A stretch of DNA of 8,692 nucleotides from Thermoplasmata archaeon. Lineage in GTDB: Archaea > Thermoplasmatota > Thermoplasmata > Thermoplasmatales > Thermoplasmataceae. Under the pieces are notes generated by a model, which saw nothing but the letters and a program-made list of their open reading frames with translations, searched no databases and was not told where the DNA came from. Below are positions 1-5,633 of the stretch, in pieces. Where the stretch lies: assembly GCA_021797385.1 (NCBI GenBank), contig JAJZZW010000074.1, forward strand, positions 1 through 8,692, given 5' to 3'. The first letter of the stretch is position 1. Each line of letters starts with the position of its first letter. The position numbers and the translations under genes were made by a program.

Positions 1-111
1 TATAGAACCATAAAAAGTGGGTCTTTCACATCAAGGGCACAGCTTGTTTCGCATCTAAAGACAGAATCATTAATAAAGGAGGATAAAAATGAAAACAACA
101 CCAGTACTTAA
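1..111 (+). CDS. rpl19e: Large ribosomal subunit protein eL19 (L19e), C-terminal fragment
   Basis: Frame 1 is open from the left edge to a TAA at 109-111 and gives 36 residues beginning YRTIKSGSFTSRAQLVSHLK. The Y-R-x(4)-G-x-F-x-S-x-A-x-L pattern resembles the C-terminal end of archaeal L19e, a 50S protein found in archaea and eukaryotes but not bacteria. L19e is also the expected gene immediately before L18 in the archaeal spc operon, so position and sequence agree. The last 23 bases overlap the start of the L18 gene in another frame, and the strong Shine-Dalgarno motif for L18 lies inside this coding end. Only the tail is present, so the assignment rests on a short match plus synteny. Confidence 0.75.
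   Translation, partial: YRTIKSGSFTSRAQLVSHLKTESLIKEDKNENNTST
78..82 (+). promoter_or_regulatory. Shine-Dalgarno motif for rpl18
   Basis: GGAGG lies 6 bases before the ATG at 89, within the longer AAAGGAGGAT. It sits inside the coding end of the L19e gene, so ribosomes finishing L19e pass over it. This supports the L18 start and suggests translational coupling. Confidence 0.75.
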
Positions 112-562
112 AAGAAGAAATTCAGGCATCACTGATTACGGAAAACGTTACAAATTACTCAAATCTGAAATTACAAGGGCAGTGGTAAGGCCCAGCAATA
201 AAGGGTTTATGATTCAATTTGTTGATTACAGCCCTTCAGGCGACCTGGTAAGGGTAACGGTTACCGAGAAAATACTGGAAAAAGAGTATGGAGTTCATGG
301 AAACAATATACAATCCATGTATCTGGCAGGATATCTTGCCGGCAAAAAAGCATCTGAAAAAGGCATAGAGGAAGCAATACTGGATACGGGAAGATATAAA
401 TTCATCCACGGTGGCAGGCTGGCTGCAGCCCTGAAAGGAATAGTCGATTCCGGCATAGATATACCCGCAAATGAGGATGTATTTCCAGATGAATCAAGGA
501 TAAACGGAGATCATCTTAAAAATAAGGTGGATATCTCAAAATTTGTTAATAAAGGTGAATAA
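89..562 (+). CDS. rpl18: Large ribosomal subunit protein uL18
   Basis: Archaeal/eukaryotic-type L18 (bacterial counterpart RplR, eukaryotic L5). It binds 5S rRNA and anchors it to the central protuberance of the 50S subunit. The 157-residue product has the basic start with K8-R9-R10, a Y-x-x-R-x-x-L-L-K-S segment near residues 17-26, and an N-N-I-x(5)-A-G-x-x-A-G-K-K-A region at 72-88. The archaeal D-x-G motif follows as DTGRYKFIHGGRLAAALKG at 99-117, then S-G-I-D-I-P and N-x-D-x-x-P-D-E-S-R-I-N-G-x-H at 128-142. These last blocks are typical of the family. The start is the ATG preceded by a strong Shine-Dalgarno. Its length is at the short end for archaeal L18. It starts inside the L19e gene and ends 2 bases before the S5 gene. 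Confidence 0.95.
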   Translation: MKTTPVLKRRNSGITDYGKRYKLLKSEITRAVVRPSNKGFMIQFVDYSPSGDLVRVTVTEKILEKEYGVHGNNIQSMYLAGYLAGKKASEKGIEEAILDTGRYKFIHGGRLAAALKGIVDSGIDIPANEDVFPDESRINGDHLKNKVDISKFVNKGE

Positions 563-564
563 AT

Positions 565-1230
565 ATGGATGAAGAATGGATTCCTAAAACAGAACTTGGA
601 AGACTCGTAGCCAATAATGAAATTCAGAGTATTGGCGATGCACTGCACACAAAACTGCCAGTGCAGGAATACCAGATAGTGGATTACCTGATTCCGGATC
701 TGCAGGATGAGGTCATTAACATAGAAAGAGCACAGAGGATGACTGATTCAGGAAGAAGGATGAACTACTCAATTACAGCAGTAGTTGGCAATGGAAATGG
801 ATACATAGGAATAGGGCGGGGAAAGGCTAAGGAAGCTGCCCCGGCCATAAGAAAAGCCATAAACAACGCTAAAACAAACATCATAGAAATAAAGAGAGGA
901 TGCGGTTCATGGGAATGCGGATGTGGAAGGCCACACTCACTTCCATTTGAAATTACCGGCAAGTCCGGATCAGTTGTTGTTAAACTCAAGCCTGCTCCTC
1001 AGGGAGTAGGCCTTGCCGTTGGGGATGTCGTAAAAATCATACTCAAAATGGCGGGAATAGAGGATGCATGGGGTTTTGCATCAGGTCACACAAAAACAAC
1101 AGTAAACTATGCGCTGGCTACATTTGATGCATTGAAACAGACAGTATCAATGAAGATGAATCCTAAAATCAATCTGACAACGCCCATATATGTAGGAGGA
1201 ATAGAACATGATAGCAATAATAAGGATTAG
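565..1230 (+). CDS. rps5: Small ribosomal subunit protein uS5
   Basis: Archaeal-type S5 (eukaryotic RPS2), a 30S protein near the mRNA entry and decoding region that affects translational accuracy. In the 221 residues, the double-stranded-RNA-binding-like S5 N-terminal domain covers about 45-115, with [25 protein letters not shown] at 66-90. The archaeal cysteine-rich insert follows as [18 protein letters not shown] at 111-128, with Cys113, 118 and 120. The C-terminal domain, with the P-A-P-x-G-x-G-L motif at 143-150 and A-G-I-x-D-x-W-x-x-x-x-G-x-T-x-T-T-x-N at 163-181, completes the fold. AAAGGTGA at 551-558 precedes the ATG by 6 bases. The last 23 bases overlap rpl30. Confidence 0.96.
   Translation: MDEEWIPKTELGRLVANNEIQSIGDALHTKLPVQEYQIVDYLIPDLQDEVINIERAQRMTDSGRRMNYSITAVVGNGNGYIGIGRGKAKEAAPAIRKAINNAKTNIIEIKRGCGSWECGCGRPHSLPFEITGKSGSVVVKLKPAPQGVGLAVGDVVKIILKMAGIEDAWGFASGHTKTTVNYALATFDALKQTVSMKMNPKINLTTPIYVGGIEHDSNNKD
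1195..1199 (+). promoter_or_regulatory. Shine-Dalgarno motif for rpl30
   Basis: GGAGG lies 8 bases before the ATG at 1208 and inside the rps5 coding end. It fixes the L30 start upstream of the S5 stop and suggests coupled translation. Confidence 0.7.
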
Positions 1231-1702
1231 AGGAAGCACGGGCATCAAACCAAGTGCAGAAAAAACAGCTGAACTGCTGAATCTTAACAGAATAAATCAC
1301 ATGGTTATATTCCCTGAAACCGAGAGCATAAACGGTATGCTGAACCGGGTAAAAGATTATGTAACATGGGGTGAAATAGACAGGGAAACCCTTGAACTGG
1401 TGCTCAAGGAGAGAGTTCTGTTAGTAGGGCATAAAAAATTAACAGAGGATTACCTCAAAGAAGAAGGATTCTCTTCCATAGGTGATCTTGCCCAGGGACT
1501 TCTGGATGGTAAGGTAAAGTTCAAGGATCTCAAGGATGTTAACCCTGTAATAAGGCTCAACCCTCCAAAGGGCGGATATGAAGCGATTCAAAAGCCATTC
1601 CATCAAAAGGGTTCTGCCGGATACAGGGGCAGCAAAATTAACAATATCATAAGGCGTATGATTATTCCGGGGGTGAATTTAAATGGTGAGAACAAAAACT
1701 AA
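1208..1702 (+). CDS. rpl30: Large ribosomal subunit protein uL30
   Basis: Archaeal/eukaryotic-type L30 (eukaryotic L7), a 50S protein. The N-terminal ferredoxin-like L30 fold is seen in the opening strand M-I-A-I-I-R-I-R-G at 1-9, the helix [16 protein letters not shown] at 16-31, and [14 protein letters not shown] at 42-55. The archaeal C-terminal extension holds [20 protein letters not shown] at 105-124. Bacterial L30 is only about 60 residues, so 164 residues and this tail mark it as archaeal. It overlaps rps5 by 23 bases at its start and rpl15 by 20 bases at its end. The start is chosen on the strong Shine-Dalgarno and the exact fit of the family N-terminus. Confidence 0.94.
   Translation: MIAIIRIRGSTGIKPSAEKTAELLNLNRINHMVIFPETESINGMLNRVKDYVTWGEIDRETLELVLKERVLLVGHKKLTEDYLKEEGFSSIGDLAQGLLDGKVKFKDLKDVNPVIRLNPPKGGYEAIQKPFHQKGSAGYRGSKINNIIRRMIIPGVNLNGENKN
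1672..1676 (+). promoter_or_regulatory. Shine-Dalgarno motif for rpl15
   Basis: GGTGA, at the end of a GGGGGTGA run, lies 6 bases before the ATG at 1683 and inside the end of rpl30. It supports the L15 start within the rpl30 coding end. Confidence 0.6.
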
Positions 1703-2090
1703 AAAATTAAGAGGAGGCCATTATGGAAGAGGTATGAAGTCAGGCAGAGGCAAAGGAAAGAGAGGAGGCAGTGGAATGGCTGGACTCGGGGGCCACAGAA
1801 AAATATGGCTGATTATACACGATAAAAATCATTACGGCGTACATGGATTTACCAGCCATTCGAGAACACATCAAAATTCCATAACCCTTACTCAATTAAA
1901 TGATCGTTATGATGAATTGAAGGCAATGGGTTATATTGTGGATGATTTAATAGACCTTGAAAGTGCCGGATATACAAAACTGCTCGGAACTGGAAATTTT
2001 GAAATGAAGTGCAGAATCAAAATACCGCAGGCTACCGAAAAATCTATTAATAAGCTTTCCAATTACGGTACTACGATAGAAAATGACTGA
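1683..2090 (+). CDS. rpl15: Large ribosomal subunit protein uL15
   Basis: Archaeal-type L15 (eukaryotic L27a), a 50S protein whose basic, glycine-rich N-terminal extension threads into 23S rRNA. The 135-residue product opens with the expected Gly/Arg/Lys-rich stretch (about residues 8-40: [22 protein letters not shown]). Next comes the family signature H-Y-G-V-H-G-F at 50-56 and the L-x-D-R-x-D-E-L segment at 72-79. The C-terminal globular part contains L-L-G-T-G at 100-104 and [13 protein letters not shown] at 113-125, the usual ending pattern of L15. It is slightly short for an archaeal L15. Its last 8 bases overlap secY, which lacks a clear Shine-Dalgarno, so SecY translation probably depends on L15 translation. 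Confidence 0.94.
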   Translation: MVRTKTKKLRGGHYGRGMKSGRGKGKRGGSGMAGLGGHRKIWLIIHDKNHYGVHGFTSHSRTHQNSITLTQLNDRYDELKAMGYIVDDLIDLESAGYTKLLGTGNFEMKCRIKIPQATEKSINKLSNYGTTIEND

Positions 2091-3843
2091 AATCCGTAGA
2101 AATAAGGGAGTGGCCATTCCCATAATATTTATTTTCGCCCTGTTCATTGTTGTATTTTATTATTTTTCCCATTACACAGGCATGAAATTATTCATTCTCG
2201 GTCTGCTATCATCTCCCCTTTTTATTATTGCATACCTTTTGTTGAGCTATAAGGGCCCAAAGAAAAGCAAATTATACGGGCTTGAAAATCTTACGGCGAA
2301 ACTTCCGGCTGTAAAAAAGGCGAAAGGGCATGTACCGTTCAAATACAAACTATTGTGGACGGCCGTGGTTGTCCTTATATATTTTGCCCTGACCAATATC
2401 TATATTTACGGACTGAACACATCACAGACAGTGGATGTTTTTGCCTCCTTCAGGGCAATTTTTGCCGGTGCTTCCGGATCGCTGATGGATCTCGGGATAG
2501 GACCCATTGTAACCGCAAGTATAGTAATGCAGTTATTTGCCGGTGCAAAAATATTCAATCTTGACTTGAGTGATTCCAGTGACAAGGCCATGTACCAGGG
2601 TTTCCAGAAGCTTCTGGTAATTATAATGATATTTGTGGAGGCAATCCCACAGGCATTCGGATTCCTCGTTCCCGATGCCGGGCTTGTATCCAGCATTGCA
2701 CATGTTGTACCGGGTTACGGAGAATTTCTGGCGCAGAGTATTATTATATTGCAGTTATTCTTCGGTTCATATCTGGTATTCCTCATGGATGAGGTCGTAT
2801 CAAAGTACGGTATAGGTTCCGGTATATCCCTGTTTATAGCCGCGGGCGTATCCCAGCAGTTGTTCACGGGGACATTTAACTGGATACCTTCTGCAATAAC
2901 ATCCCCATTATCCCTGTCAAACCCACCTGCAGGTGCAATACCGAAGGCACTTTACCTTTTCATGAATGCACCTGGTTCATACCTGACAAATACAGGCATG
3001 GAGCAGATACTCTTCGCACAGCCAAATCCTATGATTGCTCTGGTTGGAACGCTGCTTATATTCTTCATTGTGGCATTCTTCCAGAGTAGCAAGATAGAGC
3101 TCCCCATAGCACATGAACGTGTCCGTGGTGCCAGGGGAAGATACCCATTGCAGCTCCTATATGCCTCAAATATACCGGTTATACTTGCAACGGCACTTCT
3201 GGCCAACATTTCTATGTGGACGCTACTATTCTGGCATAGTCCGGTACTTGACAAAATTCCTATACTTGGCCATAGCGCCCTTTTAGGGTCATACGCAACA
3301 TCTGCCCAGGTTTCGGCGCTGGGTATATCTTCCACCACACCAACAGGAGGGCTGGCGTTTTATCTTTACACGCCTAACGGTCTATCCGACTGGCTATTCC
3401 CTATATTGCAGCCCTCGGTCTCGCAGAGCGTGCTATTCGGTCACACGCCAGTTGAGGAATTGCTACATATCATAGTGTTCATGGCGTTCCTGGTCGGGTT
3501 CAGTATACTCTTTGCAAAATTCTGGATCGAGACTACCAATATGGGGCCAGAGGCTGTGGCCAAGCAGATACGTTCCAGTGGTATGCAGATACCAGGTTTC
3601 AGGCGTGATCCACGTATAATGGCAAAGGTGTTAAGCAAGTACATACCCGCAATAACTATATTCAGCGGTGCAATTGTGGGTATACTTGCAGGAGCTGCTG
3701 ATCTTATTGGAACTGTAGGAGATACAAGTGGTACCGGTCTTTTGCTGGCCGTTGGAATTGTAATACAGTTCTATGAGGCAATGGGCAGGGAACAGTTGAT
3801 GGAAATGCATCCGTTGATAAGGCAGTTCTTCAGTGGTGGATAA
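2083..3843 (+). CDS. secY: Protein translocase subunit SecY (Sec61 alpha), N-terminally extended
   Basis: Central pore subunit of the SecYE-beta translocon in the cytoplasmic membrane. The canonical archaeal SecY core starts near residue 68 (amphipathic K-L-P-A-V-K, then TM1 at about 88-108). Family blocks follow: the TM2 region L-G-I-G-P-I-V-T-A-S-I-V-M-Q-L at 137-151, Y-Q-G-F-Q-K-L-L at 171-178, D-E-V-V-S-K-Y-G-I-G-S-G-I at 236-248, the TM6-7 cytoplasmic loop E-R-V-R-G-A-R-G-R-Y-P at 345-355, and F-W-I-E-T-T at 480-485 leading to the TM8-9 loop. At 586 residues it is about 150 longer than Methanocaldococcus SecY (436). Part of the excess is an N-terminal extension with two extra hydrophobic segments (about 11-28 and 35-56). 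The rest is mostly longer TM5-6 and TM7-8 loops. The start overlaps rpl15 by 8 bases. No ATG or GTG exists in frame at the canonical start position, so the extension is probably real. Confidence 0.95.
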   Translation: MTEIRRNKGVAIPIIFIFALFIVVFYYFSHYTGMKLFILGLLSSPLFIIAYLLLSYKGPKKSKLYGLENLTAKLPAVKKAKGHVPFKYKLLWTAVVVLIYFALTNIYIYGLNTSQTVDVFASFRAIFAGASGSLMDLGIGPIVTASIVMQLFAGAKIFNLDLSDSSDKAMYQGFQKLLVIIMIFVEAIPQAFGFLVPDAGLVSSIAHVVPGYGEFLAQSIIILQLFFGSYLVFLMDEVVSKYGIGSGISLFIAAGVSQQLFTGTFNWIPSAITSPLSLSNPPAGAIPKALYLFMNAPGSYLTNTGMEQILFAQPNPMIALVGTLLIFFIVAFFQSSKIELPIAHERVRGARGRYPLQLLYASNIPVILATALLANISMWTLLFWHSPVLDKIPILGHSALLGSYATSAQVSALGISSTTPTGGLAFYLYTPNGLSDWLFPILQPSVSQSVLFGHTPVEELLHIIVFMAFLVGFSILFAKFWIETTNMGPEAVAKQIRSSGMQIPGFRRDPRIMAKVLSKYIPAITIFSGAIVGILAGAADLIGTVGDTSGTGLLLAVGIVIQFYEAMGREQLMEMHPLIRQFFSGG

Positions 3844-3845
3844 AC

Positions 3846-4388
3846 ATGAGAGTTGTAATTTCAGGTATTCCGGGGGTAGGCAAATCTACTATCCTGGATA
3901 TGGTTTCAAAAAAAACACAGTATGAGATAATAAACTTCGGATCATTGATGTTTGACATGGCGCGGGATCTTGATATAGTCAAATCCAGAGATGATATACG
4001 AAGGCTTGATGTTGATACGCAGAAAAATCTCCAGAAAAAAGCCTCGAATAAAATAGGGAAAATGGAAAATATCATTATAGATACCCATATGTCCATAAAA
4101 TCACCTGCAGGATACCTTCCCGGGCTTCCTGAATGGGTACTGAGAGAACTCATGGTATCTTCTTATTTCCTTATAGAATCAAGTCCTGATGAAATCAAAC
4201 GCAGGAGGGAAAATGATTCAACCAGGAACAGGGATGGTGATACAATACAGGATATAAAGGAGCATCAGGAGGTCAACAGGTACTATGCAGCTGCTTACTC
4301 AGTCTATTCTGGAGCCACAATAAAGTATATATATAATCCAGACAATCATCCAGAGATAGCAGCAGAAAATATATTGAAGGGATTATAA
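3846..4388 (+). CDS. adkA: Archaeal adenylate kinase AdkA
   Basis: Catalyses AMP + ATP = 2 ADP in the cytosol. This is the archaeal family (AdkA), distinct in sequence from bacterial Adk and usually about 190 residues; here it is 180. The P-loop is G-I-P-G-V-G-K-S-T at 7-15. Other family blocks are I-N-F-G-S-L-M-F-D-M-A at 29-39, the R-R-L-D-V-D-T-Q-K-N-L-Q segment at 52-63, the D-T-H motif at 79-81 followed by G-Y-L-P-G-L-P at 89-95, the lid-region T-R-N-R-D at 126-130, and E-H-Q-x-x-N-R at 139-145. GGTGGA at 3835-3840 acts as Shine-Dalgarno inside the end of secY, with a 2-base gap between the genes. Adenylate kinase next to secY is a conserved arrangement in archaea and in bacteria, although the enzymes are not closely related. 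Confidence 0.94.
   Translation: MRVVISGIPGVGKSTILDMVSKKTQYEIINFGSLMFDMARDLDIVKSRDDIRRLDVDTQKNLQKKASNKIGKMENIIIDTHMSIKSPAGYLPGLPEWVLRELMVSSYFLIESSPDEIKRRRENDSTRNRDGDTIQDIKEHQEVNRYYAAAYSVYSGATIKYIYNPDNHPEIAAENILKGL
4326..4337 (+). promoter_or_regulatory. Candidate internal archaeal promoter (TATA box) before the DUF106 gene
   Basis: TATATATATAAT is preceded by the purine/A-rich AATAAAG, which fits a BRE. A start about 25 bases downstream would fall near 4355, leaving a leader of roughly 35 bases before the ATG at 4390. The element lies wholly within the adkA coding sequence (residues I-K-Y-I-Y-N), so it may be chance in AT-rich DNA. Confidence 0.28.
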
Positions 4389-4389
4389 C

Positions 4390-5073
4390 ATGCAACAGGG
4401 AAATACTAGACCACAGAATCCGCAAATGACAAAGTTCATGATGATAGAGTTTGTCTTCATGTTTGCAGGACTGGGTTTAATCTTTATTATCAGCGATCCT
4501 TCCATAAGGAACCCGTTAGGCCATTACCTTAACTACTTCTTTATGCCACTGCTCGGATTTAATTACAAGCTCCCCATTTTAACACTGATGCTTACAGGTA
4601 TTATCCTGGGATTGATATCATCGATACCCAGATACTTCTTTACAGACTGGCTGAAAATGGGCAAAATGCAAACAATCAGCAGGGCATACTCAAAGGCGAT
4701 GCGTGAAGCTTATAGATCGGGGGACCGTGGGAGGCAGCAGAAGTTACAGAAAATGCAGATGCAGAGGCAGATGGATCAGGCAGCACTCTCAATGAACACC
4801 ATGAAGCCATTAATGGTTACTGAAATATTCTTCTTCCTGATATTCATATGGCTATATGTATTCATGCTTACACTATCTTACCAGTATGTATCAATGCCAT
4901 GGGATCTGAATTTAAACATAGTTACATCCAAAATATACATTATGCCACTGTGGATGGCTCTTTACACGCTGGGAAATCTGGCAGTTGGATACTTTGTAAC
5001 CATGATTATGAAGTACATTGATTTCACATACAAACTCAGGAAAATAGATGAGGATGTGGCGCAATCCATATGA
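4390..5073 (+). CDS. DUF106 membrane protein, Oxa1/EMC3-like insertase superfamily
   Basis: Integral membrane protein of the archaeal DUF106 family, which structural work places in the Oxa1 superfamily with YidC, EMC3, GET1 and TMCO1. The family role is inferred to be ribosome-associated insertion of membrane proteins. In the 227 residues, hydrophobic segments appear at about 17-35, 62-80, 142-164 and 184-208. A basic, Gln- and Met-rich coiled-coil-like stretch at about 88-137 (R-Q-Q-K-L-Q-K-M-Q-M-Q-R-Q-M) lies between the second and third, as in the family's cytosolic coiled coil plus Met-rich groove. It begins 1 base after adkA and overlaps cmk by ATGA. Its fixed place just after secY-adkA supports a job beside the translocon. 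The function in this organism is untested. Confidence 0.85.
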   Translation: MQQGNTRPQNPQMTKFMMIEFVFMFAGLGLIFIISDPSIRNPLGHYLNYFFMPLLGFNYKLPILTLMLTGIILGLISSIPRYFFTDWLKMGKMQTISRAYSKAMREAYRSGDRGRQQKLQKMQMQRQMDQAALSMNTMKPLMVTEIFFFLIFIWLYVFMLTLSYQYVSMPWDLNLNIVTSKIYIMPLWMALYTLGNLAVGYFVTMIMKYIDFTYKLRKIDEDVAQSI

Positions 5074-5606
5074 TAATTACTATTAGTGGTGAGTCAGGAT
5101 CTGGCAAGACAACCGTAGGTACATTGCTGGCGGAAAAATTGAATTATAAATTTTTTTCCGGTGGATATTTCTTCAGGAAAAAGGCAGAGGAATCGGGTAT
5201 GAATCTCATTGAGTTCAGCAGTTATGCAGAGAGCCATCCCGAAATAGATCGCGAACAGGATAAGATGATTCTTAATTTTATGAAAACAAATGATAATATG
5301 GTTATGGAATCACGGCTTGCAGGTGTACTTGCCTCCAGAGACCTAAAAGCTATAAAAATATATTTAAATACATCACTTCAGGTAAGAATACAGAGGCTTA
5401 TGGAAAGAGATAGGGATACAGATGAAAAGCGTATAATAGCAAGAGGCAGATCGGAAGTTATGCGATACATGGAATTTTATGGACTGGATTACAGAGTTTT
5501 CAGCTATTATGATTATATTATAGATACGGATAATTGCCTGCCTGAAACCATAGTAGATAGTGTTGTTGATTATATTAATCGCAGGCCGGTTAAAAACAAA
5601 GATTAA
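5070..5606 (+). CDS. cmk: Cytidylate kinase (archaeal type)
   Basis: Phosphorylates CMP/dCMP to CDP/dCDP with ATP in pyrimidine nucleotide metabolism. The 178-residue P-loop kinase has the Walker A motif G-E-S-G-S-G-K-T-T at 7-15 directly after the first strand. The substrate-side S-G-G-Y-F-F-R is at 30-36 (family S-A-G-x-x-F-R), M-E-S-R-L-A-G is at 79-85, and the Arg-rich lid region R-L-M-E-R-D-R at 109-115 leads to R-x-x-x-E-V-x-R-Y-x-x-x-Y-G-L-D at 127-140. That lid plus Y-G-[IL]-D ending is typical of archaeal Cmk. The ATG overlaps the DUF106 stop by 4 bases (ATGA), so translation is probably coupled. In many archaea rpl34e sits just before cmk and rpl14e just after; both are missing here. 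Confidence 0.93.
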   Translation: MIITISGESGSGKTTVGTLLAEKLNYKFFSGGYFFRKKAEESGMNLIEFSSYAESHPEIDREQDKMILNFMKTNDNMVMESRLAGVLASRDLKAIKIYLNTSLQVRIQRLMERDRDTDEKRIIARGRSEVMRYMEFYGLDYRVFSYYDYIIDTDNCLPETIVDSVVDYINRRPVKNKD

Positions 5607-5633
5607 AATCTGGATTATAATAGAGTATAGATT

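Noticed and set aside
2374..2384. TATA-like TTATATATTTT in secY
   Set aside because: It encodes hydrophobic TM1 residues (L-I-Y-F), has no suitably placed downstream start codon, and needs no promoter explanation.
2406..3338. Several minus-strand and alternate-frame open frames across secY
   Set aside because: They are shadows of the long SecY gene; none shows a family motif or a ribosome-binding site that fits.
3830..4153. Minus-strand open frame of 107 codons opposite adkA
   Set aside because: It lies fully antisense to a well-supported kinase, has no recognisable domain, and its composition is what the complement of the adkA codons gives.
5151..5157. T7 run in cmk as a possible archaeal intrinsic terminator
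   Set aside because: It is a single short run inside an intact reading frame (K-F-F-S), with no second T tract nearby.
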